The position numbers and the translations under genes are program-made. The notes beneath the pieces were generated by a model. The model did no database searches, had not been told where the DNA came from, and saw only the letters and a list, made by a program, of their open reading frames with translations. A stretch of DNA of 64,000 bases from Psoroptes ovis (lineage: Eukaryota; Arthropoda; Arachnida; Sarcoptiformes; Psoroptidae), in assembly GCA_002943765.1 (NCBI GenBank), contig PQWQ01000017.1, positions 124,001-188,000 of the forward strand. The letters are read 5' to 3'. Shown here piece by piece: positions 38,423-50,000 of this stretch (within the stretch, counting starts at the first letter, position 1; each line of letters starts with the position of its first letter).

Positions 38423-40923
38423 TGATAATTAATAAATAATTATATGAATTCATATATTCAAAAGGGAATGATTGTGTTCAATGCATTCAAAATTTTTTCT
38501 TTGAATCAACGAATACATTGCCTTTCAATCAATATCACCTTTGATCCTGATCCTAAATTTGAACCTTAGAACCTTTAAACCTTGGTGATTTTAAAACTGA
38601 ACGCGAGTCATTTTCGCCTATGAACGAACTCTCCAATTACGCCTTCAATTCAATTTTCAAACCCTTCAAAATCTGTCAAATCTTTGATTTAGTTGCGATT
38701 GATTGAAGTCATTTTATGATCAACTCCTCTTATTTTAACAGATTGACCAATCAATCAATCAAGCTCAAACGCATAAAACCGCAAGTTTTTACAGATCATA
38801 GCTGCGCAAGCTATTTAAGGTGTTGAAGTAATGTAAAATAATTTGAATTTCGCGCAGAAATTTAAATTATTTCGGCTGAATTTTCACGATCATTTACGAT
38901 CTGAACGACCGTAATTGGCCATTTCGAATGAAATTTTACATTCAATTTGAATCAAAATTAAAATGAATCCAATTCAATTAAATCAAATTGAATTCGAATC
39001 ACTTCGAAGATTAAACCAACAAAATATGTAGATGTGTTTGTCCACGGATTATCATCATTATGATTATGAACATTCGAAAGACATTTTTAAATTAATTTTC
39101 TTACCATTTCATTCTCATTCATTTATTTAATTGATTTAAATCATCATAATCATCATCCACATCATTGTTGCTTGTACAAACGGTCAAATGATACACGAAA
39201 ATATATGAATGAATTGAATGTAATGAATAATGACATAAAGACCATATGAATGAATGAATGAAACACATTCCATTAAATATGTGTCAACAATGATTACGAT
39301 GATGATGTTTGATATGTCTTAAGCCATATTGAATCGTTGTAATGGCGATTGTTCATTGTTTTTGTGTTCGGTGACATTTTGTTTCCACGAAGAAAATGAA
39401 AAAATTCGAAGACATCTTAAGGCATTCGAAGGCACTCATAGGAACATTCTTCCCTAAAAAAGCAAGCAAACGTAATTCAATTGTCATTTGGATTTGGAAA
39501 TTAACACGCGCTCAAAGATAATTAAATTTAATTCATTTCTTCTTGAAGCATTCGCGAGTATGGAAATTATGATTATGATGGCCAAGATTATGAATGTTCA
39601 CTGTTATGATGATTAAGATCATAATATTTTGAATTATTATGGATGATTAACATTGGTGATGATGATGATAATTAAAAATTATCATCATCAACAACTAATG
39701 AAATGAATGAATCGACGACAATAATTATGATAATGATCATCATTGTATTCAACAGTGTGTATATGAATGATTAATTAATTGAATTTAATTAATTTAAATA
39801 ATTTAAATTAATGATCAAGATGATGGTATCGTGGGACCATCTTGGAAAGTCTTGGCGAAGTCTTGGTGATTCATCCATAAGTTCATCTTATGACTGGAAG
39901 ATTTGTCCAAAATCCAATTTGAAATCTTCAAATTAATTGAATCAATCAAATCAATCCAAAGATGGTCTAAAATTACATCGATTGCATCGATTAATCGAAC
40001 GTCGATGATCATCAGCCATCGAAATGAGCCATTTGTCCATATTCATTATGATCATCCATATTTTCATGATGATTTTGATTACACAGTAATCGATACTAAT
40101 CATCATCAAAAATGCCGATCAATATTCCAGCATAAATCATTATCTCGGCGATCCTACGATCATCTTAGACTCATATGTTGGAAGTAATTCAAAGTTATTT
40201 TGCTCTAATTAGTTTTTGTTTTGTCTTGGATTCGAAATATCAAAATCCATAAATGTAATTATCGTTTATGGAAGATTATAGTTTTGACCATCTATTCGAA
40301 ACTGAATTACATCCTGTTCCAATCCAAGCACGATGGCCTACGATGCGGACGACGATCATTACGATTAATCAGACGATAATAAAATAGATTAAGTGAAGAT
40401 TTCAATTTAATAATTTTTTGTTTCGATAGAAATGTGTACACACAGCTACCATGATCGTAGATGATCTATTCCGCGTGATCACACTTTCCAGGTTTCATTT
40501 CATCGATGATGATGATCCATATTTCCAGCAACAGGTGTGATCATAAGATTATTTGACATCGACTCAGCTAAACGAGTCGAAATGTGAAAAATTTCAAATC
40601 ATCAAAACATTCGATTTTGCCGAAAAAATGGACAAACAAACACAGTTGAAGAAATGGACAATCATTATCTTTTAATGGAAAAATCTTCAAAGTCTTTCGA
40701 ATGTTGTTGATGATGATGATGATAATTATAATTATATTTCATGGATTTCTTCAAAGTTTATTCGATATTTGTGAGTATTTGAACATACACATGGAGATAT
40801 AGACATATTTTATGAGGTATATACACCACTAATGAAAGGTAAATACACCATACTACTAATCAGATTGACTTTCATCGTTTTTTATCGTTTGAAAAAAATG
40901 TCCATAAATGATGATGGCTATGG

Positions 40924-40925
<2 letters not shown>

Positions 40926-40955
<30 letters not shown>
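40926..40955. repeat. (GT)15 microsatellite
   Basis: Thirty uninterrupted bases of GT dinucleotide repeat. Confidence 0.95.
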
Positions 40956-40956
<1 letters not shown>

Positions 40957-41188
40957 GATATTTCAGTTTATGTGGATGAAAAATGGATGGAAATAAAAAT
41001 GAAAATATCTCAAGAAATCAAATAAGAAATTTCCTGTTGATCAAAACGATTTCAAAACTTGTTTCAATTAAATTTTAATTCATTTTTTTCAAATTTCATT
41101 TTACATTTCTAAGATTTCAATTTTTCAAAATTGACCACAAGATGATAATTGTTTATGATGAATTTCCAACTTATGAAGATTCAATATT

Positions 41189-41268
41189 TTAGTTTGTCCG
41201 ATAAGTTCTTGCCGATTTTCTCTCGATTTCCTATGATATAATCGGCAGAAATTTTTCGGACAGCCTAA
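41189..41268. mobile_element. Mariner-type palindromic MITE, copy 8
   Basis: 80 bp. Left arm TTAGTTTGTCCGATAAGTT and right arm ATTTTTCGGACAGCCTAA, with an ATCGGCAGAA block inside the right arm shared with copy 9. This CCGATAAGTT variant is intermediate between the two main types. Confidence 0.85.
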
Positions 41269-42016
41269 TAGAAAAAAATTTTGATTTATTGATTCGTGTA
41301 TATCATTCGATTCGATAATCAGAGATATGTATTTGTTTGTAGATGATGTAGATTAGTTGATGGTTCTTCGGTGGTACACGCACATCGGTGATCGATGTCT
41401 GCAATCGGTGGTAGGCTTTGTGGTCAACGTGTGCTATGATGATGATGATGAATATTGACGATCTCGAATGTTTGCTTGCTCAATGATGATTCGTGTGTAA
41501 TGTCATAAGCATGTTTGATTGTAAATAAATAAATGATGATAATAATGATTATTAATTAATATGATTTTCAATGAATTTGATTACTTGGAATGCTTGGATT
41601 ATCACCGTAATCATCAATGATAATAATTTTGATGATAATAATTCAGATAAGAACAACTTGGAGCATTATCGTTTGGAATAAATCGTTTGAATTATATCGA
41701 TGTTTGATCATATGGACTATTGATCATATCTTCACTGATTTGCTGAAGAAAATTCGAGCAAAAAAAATCAAATCAATGATGATCAAAGACTATGGATGAT
41801 TTAGATTTCGAATCGAATCGAAAATTCAATTTTTGAATTAAATCTATTTTGACATTTCACGAAATCAACAAATTATCAGCAAAATCAACAAATTATCATC
41901 AGTAAATCTATAATCTTTGATTTATTCGATTTGATCTGTGTTGAGACATTTCGAAATTTAATTTAGTTTAATTAATGAAAAAAATGATTAACTACGAAGA
42001 AATTAAACTCACCTTT

Positions 42017-42445
42017 TCAATAATCATTAAAACGTAGCTCATATTTAGCACCATAATCTCTTGGTTTACGTGGATAATTATTATCACCACCACTAATGCC
42101 ATCAATATTTTCACTGATGATCGATTGATCTAGCAAAATATCGAATATGATCACTGCAATGAGCATCATTGACGATAATAATAATTTCGATACATTCGTA
42201 GATGATAATGGTGATAAGGTGTAAACAAACCGATTTCGAGCCAACACGAGCCTCTAAAAGAAGTAAATGGTGATTAATTGTAATTAATCCAAAACTGAAT
42301 TAAAACTAAATCAATTAATTCGAAATTGAATTAAATCGAATCAAATTTGATTTAATTCGAATTTTGAAAATTGAAAAAATTCAAAGATTACATGAATCGT
42401 CGTCGTGATGAATGATCGGTAATAATCCATAATCGTCATGACCAT
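42017..42445 (-). CDS. Putative small single-pass membrane protein
   Basis: Proposed exons are 42445-42392 and 42253-42017, joined in phase 0 (96 aa). The second exon has a TTTTAG acceptor and is followed by a GTGAGT donor 5 nt after the stop, so a 3' UTR intron is likely. Only one frame is open across it. The protein has a hydrophobic stretch (SKLLLSSMMLIAVIIFDILL) that could span a membrane, then a short hydrophilic tail with NNYPRKPRDYG. I recognise no family. The splice signals are the main support; the upstream exon is a guess based on an in-frame GTAATC donor. It may instead be an internal exon of a larger unseen transcript, or not coding. Confidence 0.3.
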
Positions 42446-43024
42446 TGTTGATATGTTTGTTGTTAAGGTTGATCAAAGTAATAATCGTCGTTCGGCGTAC
42501 GATGGCCACTATGATTCGAGGGCAAACAATGATAATTTCGAATCGTGGAAATCAGAAAAAAATTGTGACAATTTTTGAAAATAATCAACGATAATCGATC
42601 ACAGAAACAATTGAAATTCAATGAATGTCGAGGTGGTGTGGTTTGGTGATGGTGATGGTGGTGGCCAAGCCGCTTCCAGGAAATTTCTTATGCAAAACAA
42701 ACAAATCAAACGATTTCGATTTGATTTGATTCGAAAACAATGGCAACAATGACAATGAAATATCAAAGCAAACGAATGATTAAATGAAATCAAACGAATT
42801 GAACTGAATTTGAATTGAAATGAACTGAATTTTGAAAGGAAATCACACAGAGAAACACTGCGAAATCAGTGAGTACGAAGCCCAGAGTTTGTATGTTTTT
42901 AATCGTTTGAATATTGATAATTGAATTTAATTTGGATTTATTTTTTATCAGAAAAAATTAAGCAAAATTGTATGTTGAATGTCCCGAACGGTGATATGGG
43001 TAATGTTTGGCCATGTACCATGGC
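42446..43024. other. Intergenic, nothing firm
   Basis: Contains a GC-richer patch near 42625-42690 (GGTGATGGTG units) that could belong to a leader exon of the small minus-strand gene or to the 3' UTR of the repeat polyprotein. No coding frame is supported. Confidence 0.3.
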
Positions 43025-44716
43025 TTAGTATGACCAATAATCATCTTCATCATAATCATTATAATTATCGTTGTACAATGATCGTGTATATCGACGATTT
43101 CCATAGGAACTTCCATATGAGCTTCGATCATTGTCGTATGAACTGCCGTAACGATTATTGCTACCATAGGAATTACGATTGCTCGAGGATCGGTCATAAC
43201 TGTTGCTGTTTTTGTTGCTGTTGTACGAATTACGGTTTCGGGAACTTGAATACGTTGAATCATTATCATCATTATCATTATCATTGTCACGATTTCGATT
43301 GCGACTCGATGAGTAATCGCTATCATATGAATTACGATTGCTTGAATTACGTCTACTACTGCTGCTGTAATCATTATCATTCGAATCATTGTCGTTATTG
43401 TAACTATTGCTCGAAGATGATGATGATGATTGATCATAATCACGGCCCTTATTGTAGCTGTTATAATTGGAAAATGATCGTTTATATCGGCGATTTCCAT
43501 AGGAACTTCCATATGAGCTTCGGTCATTGTCGTATGAACTGCCGTAACGATTATTGCTACCATAAGAATTGCGATTACTCGATGATCGGTCATAACTGTT
43601 GGTGTTTTTTTTGCTGTTGTATGAATTACGATTTCGGGAACTTGAATACGTTGAATCATTATCATCATCATCATTATCACTGTCACGATTACGATTGCGA
43701 CTCGATGAATAATCGCTATCATATGAATTACTGCTGCTGCTGCTGTAATCATTATCATTCGAATCATTATCGTTATTGTAACGATTGCTCGATGATGATG
43801 ATGATGATGATTGATCATAATCACGGCCTTTATTGTAGCTGTTATAACTGGACAATGATCGTGTATATCGGCGATTTCCATAGGAACTTCCATATGAGCT
43901 TCGGTCATTGTCGTATGAACTACCGTAACGATTGTTGCTACCATAGGAATTACGATTGCTTGATGATCGGTCATAACTGTTGCTACCATATGAATTGCGA
44001 TTTCGGGAACTCGAATATGAATCATTATCATCATCATCATCATCACTGTCACGATTGCGATTACGATTCGATGAATAATCGCTATCATATGAATTACGAT
44101 TGCTTGAACTGCGTCGATTGCTGTAATCATTAAGGCTCGATAATGATGATGATGATGATGATTGATCATAATCACTGCCAGTATTGTAGCTATTATAATC
44201 GGACAATGATCGTGAATATCGGCTATTTCCATATGAATTTCCATATGAGCTTCGATCATTGTCGTATGAATTACCATAACCATAGGAATTACGATTGCCG
44301 GAATATCGTTGTGAACCATAATCATCATTATCGCTGTAACGATTGCGATTATTATTGTAGTTGTTGTTGCGATTCGATGAATAATCGCTATCATATCCAT
44401 TACGATTGTATGAATTACGTCGATTGCTGTTGTAATTATTGCTAGATGATGATTGTCCATAGTCGCGACCACTATTGTAACTGTTATCTTGATAATTGCC
44501 TGATGACTTAGTCATACCACCATTACCTTTGGAAAAACCAAGCAATTGACCGATCGGTTTCAAATATGGACCATATTTTTCTTTCGGATCTTTATTTTTC
44601 TTGGCAATTTGAGCAATTTCTTTGATTGCACCTAAACGATCAGAATTCTGACCATTAATCGATTCAAATTGAATCAATACGAATAAAATTGTTGAGCATA
44701 GAATTAATAGTTTCAT
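43025..44716 (-). CDS. Secreted tandem-repeat polyprotein (Ser/Tyr/Asn/Arg/Asp-rich) with R-x-x-R sites
   Basis: Single exon, 563 aa. The signal peptide is at residues 1-22 (MKLLILCSTILFVLIQFESI..). A short unique region with PKEKYGPYLKPIGQLLG follows, then imperfect repeats of 117, 127 and 133 residues. Each repeat starts S[LF]S.YNSYN..RDYDQSSSS, passes through SSNRNRNRDSD and RNSYGSNNRYGSSYDNDRSSYG, and ends RRYTR or RRYKR. Basic sites after R169, R286, R413 and R546 are spaced like furin sites and would release an N-terminal part, three repeat peptides and an acidic C-terminal 17-mer. A TATA box lies 92 nt upstream of the ATG. It diverges from the membrane glycoprotein at 45449. The Tyr/Ser/Gly/Arg-rich disordered make-up recalls adhesive, silk-like or cuticular secretions, or a peptide precursor; the role is unknown. 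Long antisense frames over the gene are shadows of the repeat. Confidence 0.85.
   Translation of the reverse strand: MKLLILCSTILFVLIQFESINGQNSDRLGAIKEIAQIAKKNKDPKEKYGPYLKPIGQLLGFSKGNGGMTKSSGNYQDNSYNSGRDYGQSSSSNNYNSNRRNSYNRNGYDSDYSSNRNNNYNNNRNRYSDNDDYGSQRYSGNRNSYGYGNSYDNDRSSYGNSYGNSRYSRSLSDYNSYNTGSDYDQSSSSSSLSSLNDYSNRRSSSNRNSYDSDYSSNRNRNRDSDDDDDDNDSYSSSRNRNSYGSNSYDRSSSNRNSYGSNNRYGSSYDNDRSSYGSSYGNRRYTRSLSSYNSYNKGRDYDQSSSSSSSSNRYNNDNDSNDNDYSSSSSNSYDSDYSSSRNRNRDSDNDDDDNDSTYSSSRNRNSYNSKKNTNSYDRSSSNRNSYGSNNRYGSSYDNDRSSYGSSYGNRRYKRSFSNYNSYNKGRDYDQSSSSSSSNSYNNDNDSNDNDYSSSSRRNSSNRNSYDSDYSSSRNRNRDNDNDNDDNDSTYSSSRNRNSYNSNKNSNSYDRSSSNRNSYGSNNRYGSSYDNDRSSYGSSYGNRRYTRSLYNDNYNDYDEDDYWSY
43079..44209 (-). 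repeat. Three tandem coding repeats of about 0.35-0.40 kb
   Basis: Units 44209-43859 (117 codons), 43858-43478 (127 codons) and 43477-43079 (133 codons) within the secreted polyprotein. The last two are most alike, and length differences fall in Ser and Asp/Asn runs. The array points to growth by unequal crossing-over. Confidence 0.85.
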
Positions 44717-44807
44717 TGTTGTTGTTGTTGTCGAATTAATTGATACAAATTCAATTTAATTTGAATTTAATCAAAAAAACAAATTCAAATTTGACAAATC
44801 AAATTTA

Positions 44808-44815
44808 TTTATATA
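44808..44815 (-). promoter_or_regulatory. TATA box of the secreted repeat polyprotein
   Basis: TATATAAA on the minus strand, 92 nt upstream of the start codon at 44716. It predicts a leader of about 60 nt. Confidence 0.65.
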
Positions 44816-45448
44816 CAATCAATTTTGATGACACTTTTAGTTTTGAATCAAAATTGTCCAGATTATCTCAAATTCATTAAATAAATCATTAATTGATCAA
44901 TCAATGACAATTATAATGTTGAGCATTTATTAATTTTTGAGTCTGTTTTTTTGATAATCAATCTATACAGACACTAATACATCCGTTGTAACATTGTTGT
45001 TTGTCGTTTGTAATTCGAGCCAACAAAAACGTTTTTTTTTTTCGAACAGGAAAGGATGTATGGTGATTATTAATTGATTAATAGGTTCATTAAATGAATT
45101 GAATTGATTGAATTGAATGAATGAATTGATCAATTTAGATGTGCGATCGAATCGTATTATCGAAAAAAATGTACCGGTATTTTGATTGAAAAATGTAAAA
45201 AAAAATTTTGAAATTTTTAAATTTCAGAAAAAAAAATTCAAAAAAATTCGAAAATCCGTGACGAGCGCCATCTGTCGCCGTTTTCTGGCAACTATTCTGA
45301 ATTTCTAAAAAAATTCGATTTTTTTTTTTTTTTTTTGGTTATTTAAGCTTGAATTTAAAGTTTTGTAAATAATTTTGAATTTATTTCTTTAATTTTTTTT
45401 TGTAATTTGAATAATTTTTTTCTGATCAATCTTAGTTATCAAATTGAA
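44816..45448. promoter_or_regulatory. Divergent intergenic region with CTCF-like motif
   Basis: Lies between the minus-strand polyprotein and the plus-strand glycoprotein. It contains GCGCCATCTGTCGCC (45265-45279), whose reverse complement GGCGACAGATGGCGC resembles insect CTCF sites. The motif lies 170 nt upstream of the glycoprotein ATG. T-rich tracts follow at 45315-45340. Confidence 0.45.
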
Positions 45449-47002
45449 ATGATTCATGTAGTACATAATCGGTATTGTTCATCGATGATTTTGTTCATAA
45501 TTTTTGCCGGTATTTTTTTGAATCAATTCGGTACAATTATCACCGATGATAGTGATAATCAAAATCAAAATAATAATGTTGGTAATGATAAAAAATTGAA
45601 ATTTGAAAAATTCATTAAATGTGGTATTGAATATGCACCATTCACCATTGGATTGTCACGAGTAGCTAATAAATATTTATATCAATTCTTATTGATTGAT
45701 AATCGATTGAAAATAATCATTTATTTTAATATTAAAAATGTGAATAAAATTTCAATCAATACAAATAATAATGAAAATATTTATCAATTAAATCTTATCA
45801 ATGGTTATATGTTATCAAATGTGGATAGTCTTGCACATCTTTTCAATGATACAAGAATTATTGAAGAATTCACTCGAATAATTGAATGGAGAATTGATGA
45901 AAAATTATATGATAAAAATAAATTTTCTATCAGTATATCAATGATTATTGATTTCTTAAATAATGATGAAAATAATTATCAACCAAATAATATACGATTA
46001 TTTTGTATTAAAACATATAATCAAAAAGATTATTTCGTTGGTGATTATAATAGTTGGTCGTCCAAGAAGAAGCCGGAGACAAAAGTTGATACATATGAAC
46101 GAAAATATCGTCCACAAATGAACATTTTAGGATCATTAGCATCGATGGCCGATATTAATGCAACATTAATCGTTTATTTTTATAGTGAAAAATCATTCAA
46201 TCTAAGATTACGTAAATTGAATAATTTTCAAACAGGTTTCGATGATTATTATTGGTCAAAATTTTTAAATTTTAATGAATCACACATATATGTCACCGAT
46301 CATTTGGCAGATACTAGTGATGATGAAAGGCCAAAATTAATGAAATCATTTCAAACAATATTTAAATATCAATATAAATTTGGTTTCATTGATAATGTTT
46401 ACAATGATAATGATGACAACGTGATTGTCGAACGAAATCGTATATTCCTATTGTCAAATGAACAAATCCTATCATTTCCGTTGAAAATCCTCGATAATAA
46501 TGACGGTGATAATAATCGAAAAGAAGAGTTCAGAATGCAAAATTATCAAAAATTTTTCAAATGTCAATTTGATGAAAATCAGGAAAAAAGTCCAGATAAC
46601 AATGGTGATAAACCTTCAACGAATTACGAAAAACCATTCAAACAAGACGATAAAAATAAGGATACAGACATCGATAGAGTCAAGATTCGATCACCATTAC
46701 GTATATGGATCATAATCATTTCAATCATTTCATTATTATTAATTCTGATGGCTATTTTAACTTATTATCATCATCGACTGCGACGATTCGATAAAAAATC
46801 AAGTGATACTAATCCATTGATTACACAATCTTTTGACCAAAAGAAAAATAGTGAAAAACCAACAACATCACCAACAACAACCATCAAGTATACACCGACA
46901 ATACGTTCAGCAATAATATCACCACTGACAACAACCGCAACACCACCAATATCAACAATAACAATGATGAAAAGTAAATTTATGTTAAATGTAAAAAAAT
47001 AA
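45449..47002 (+). CDS. Orphan type I membrane glycoprotein
   Basis: Single exon, 517 aa from ATG 45449; the frame is open slightly upstream but has no earlier ATG. A hydrophobic signal peptide follows a short N-region (SSMILFIIFAGIFLNQFG). The ectodomain of about 390 residues has N-glycosylation sequons NDT, NAT and NES, and Cys residues in KCGIEYAP, LFCIKTYN and FKCQFD. An acidic/polar stalk leads to one transmembrane helix at about 417-440 (IWIIIISIISLLLILMAIL). The cytoplasmic tail of about 75 residues is Thr/Pro/Ser-rich. The ectodomain looks folded, with alternating strands such as LYQFLLIDNRLKIIIYFNI, but I recognise no family. It shares an upstream region with the divergent secreted polyprotein. 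It could be a receptor or an adhesion protein; that is only inference from topology. Confidence 0.75.
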   Translation: MIHVVHNRYCSSMILFIIFAGIFLNQFGTIITDDSDNQNQNNNVGNDKKLKFEKFIKCGIEYAPFTIGLSRVANKYLYQFLLIDNRLKIIIYFNIKNVNKISINTNNNENIYQLNLINGYMLSNVDSLAHLFNDTRIIEEFTRIIEWRIDEKLYDKNKFSISISMIIDFLNNDENNYQPNNIRLFCIKTYNQKDYFVGDYNSWSSKKKPETKVDTYERKYRPQMNILGSLASMADINATLIVYFYSEKSFNLRLRKLNNFQTGFDDYYWSKFLNFNESHIYVTDHLADTSDDERPKLMKSFQTIFKYQYKFGFIDNVYNDNDDNVIVERNRIFLLSNEQILSFPLKILDNNDGDNNRKEEFRMQNYQKFFKCQFDENQEKSPDNNGDKPSTNYEKPFKQDDKNKDTDIDRVKIRSPLRIWIIIISIISLLLILMAILTYYHHRLRRFDKKSSDTNPLITQSFDQKKNSEKPTTSPTTTIKYTPTIRSAIISPLTTTATPPISTITMMKSKFMLNVKK

Positions 47003-50000
47003 TGATCATAACAACAATCGAATAGACATTTAACAATGATCATAGAAATTATAAAATTTGAAATTTAAAAATTTAAATATAGCTTCAATGAAGAAGCTTC
47101 TTATTTCTTCAAATATTCAAAACTTTAATCAAAAACCTATGAAATCATCTTAGTTTTCAGCACCATATTTCGATGTGTTTCCACGAATAACTGCAATCAT
47201 GCAATTTCTTCGTCGAAAAACCATTTGAACGATAATTTTTCGGCAAGCTTTGACCAGCACCCACCCATTGATATATGAATCATATGATCAGTGAAAATTG
47301 AGTAATTTCAACGATTGTTTATCAACTGAATGCGATTCCGTTTATTTATTCTTCAATTTAACGTCTTAATTTCATTCATTTTCAATTATTTGCACGCAAC
47401 GGAAGATTTTCTTCAAGATTTTTTTCAAGATTCAAGTGTAAAAAACAATGACATAATCATTTGTTGTTGATGCAGATGTTATGATTGATTGATGTGATGA
47501 TGAACAATTATCCAAAAACAACAGATGTTATTAATCATTTGATCATTTATTATTATTCAATATCGTATCATGTCAGTAACAGCGACACGTCGTTCTATGA
47601 TCGTTTGAATTGATTCAAATAAACATGTTACTGGGATGCAAAAAACTGTTCTTTGAAGACGCTGGAAAGCGTGTTATTGAATAATACCGGATACAAAATA
47701 GTAATCATGTACCATATATGGTCATTAACAGATACAGATGATGATGATGATGATATGGTTTATTGGCACACGAATCTAACAAGTAATCACACGGTAATAA
47801 CGAAACTGATAATGATGGATATGATTCAAGACTTGTTAAATAATCATTAATTTCAGCCGTAATGATCTAATACAAGATATGAATTATTCATGTTGAGAAG
47901 AAGACTTTGAAAATTGAATTGATTATGATCATTATTGGACATATCAGTGATCATTTTGAAAATTTGAAAAATTTCAAAAATGAAAAAATCCATAAAATCA
48001 GTCAAAAAATCAAATCAATAAATCAGTAAATCTTGAATCATTAAACAGCAGACGCACACATGTTTGCAGAAAACCTACCTTATGGCCATGAACATTTGAA
48101 AAAATACGAAGACGACGACAACAAATGACAATGAATAAACGAGCGATGATGATGATCAATGACCAATCATGGATTATGAATGATTGTAAATATGATGAAT
48201 TCAAATGCTTCAATTTAATATTTTAAATATTCAAATGTTTCAAATGGTGTTTTTCAATGAAACACCATGCCATATCATCATCACATATCATATATCTCTC
48301 TCATTTCTTCCCATTTGTTTTTCTCAATGTTATATCAAAACAAACAATAATTCATTTTGTTTTTGCACAGAACAAAACAAAATGGGTAGCATTTGTCGTT
48401 TTAGCAGATTGACATCAATTTTTTTATGAATTTCTCTTGTTTCAACATCATCAACGACAAACCGTGATCACCATCATCATCATTATCAACGCCTCTTCAC
48501 TGTTTTTCTTGAAATGATCGTAAATAATATCTTCTGATGATGAAAACAGTCTTGAAATTCAATTCAATTCAACTTGAAAGCAAAACAAACGAAAAAAGCC
48601 TTTTTTTTCATTTCTAATAATTCATTCGTCATAATCATCATTATTCATTCATCATCAACAACAATTGATTGATAACCATATGGAATTACTTGTTTCAACA
48701 ATTCATTGAAGAAAATAATTTGAAATCATTCGCAAAATCAACAAAAGAAAACAAATTTAGATTGTTTCAAATGTTTCAATTATTTCAAGTTTCTCACAAG
48801 TTTCGAATGTTTTTTTGGAAACATTTTCGAATGTTTTCTGAATTTCGCGCGTTCGAAAATTTGAATTTTTTTTTGCGTAAATTCGAATTTCGCTAAAAAA
48901 TTCAGAAAAGACGTATTTGGATACGTAAAATTGATTTTTTATTATTTTGAAAGTTTTTCAAAATAATTAAATTTTTAGATGAAATTCTTTGTCAACAATT
49001 CTTTGCAGTTGACAAAATGATTTCAATGAATAGCGTGCAATGAGATTCAGGAAATGAAATTCAAGAAGTTTTAAAAATGGAAAAAATTGAAGAATTGAAA
49101 AATTTGAATTTCCATTGTGACCATTGCCTGAATCGGCTTCGTTTTACGCAGAGAAGCTTTTGTCTACTTGATAGTCGAAGCATTTATTAAAAATTGTTAT
49201 CAAAGATGTCGCTTTTCCCATTGTTTGGTGTTAAACTTGCACGAGAAAGACTCGGGCAGAGCAAGAATCATGTAGAAAAACATTGACGAGAAAACACGGT
49301 TGTCGACTGTTAAACAGTCAAAGAAAATTTCTTACGTTTTCCATTGTGACCATTACCACTGCATAGTAACCAACCAGAACATTACTGTTGATTACACACA
49401 CAAACACATTGATTGATGAGAGGGCAAAAAAAATACACCAACGCTTTTTTTTCATTCGACTGTATATCAAGGTAGTGGCATAAGTTAAAGGCTAAAGATA
49501 CGCCTGTAGATTCCTCTTATTTAACACAGGACAATGCTGCTACCACAAAGGTTAGACAAAACAAAACAAAACAATAGACGGTCGTTGTTTCATTTCATTT
49601 CATTCGATTTTTCAATTTTCATTGTGATTCCATTTAATTTCCATTGATTCAATGAACAACAACAACAAAAAAATAATTCAACGGTTTACATGCGACAAAA
49701 TTAGTGAAAATAACTGAAAAATATCAAACGAAAATAGAGCAAAATTTCACATTTCCGAGCTGTTTTCATCTGTATTCGATTTGTTTCACGAAATAATCAA
49801 AGAAATCGCCTCAAAAATTGAAATAATTTCAATGAATTTTGAATGATTCACGAATTTCTCCCATTCAAATATTGAAATAATTGGTAAAATTCATCAAATT
49901 TTGAAAATAAACAAGTTTTTGCTCCACGTTTTGATCCGACAACAATTGTTTGTATATATATTTGAATTGTGAATCATTTATATCAATGACACATATTGAC

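Larger units (their letters stand above)
38423..42016. other. Gene-free stretch
   Basis: No supported gene. It contains MITE copy 8 and a GT microsatellite (both listed). Short frames near 39815-40187 and 41617-41799 lack splice sites or recognisable motifs. Confidence 0.4.

Noticed and set aside
39815..40187. Overlapping opposite-strand frames (65 and 94 residues)
   Set aside because: Low-information Ile/Ser/His composition, no splice sites, no similarity.
42958..44472. Long open frames of 504 and 384 residues on both strands over the repeat polyprotein
   Set aside because: His/Met/Ile- or His/Tyr/Cys-rich shadow translations of the tandem repeat. The 563-residue frame has a signal peptide, ordered repeats and a TATA box.
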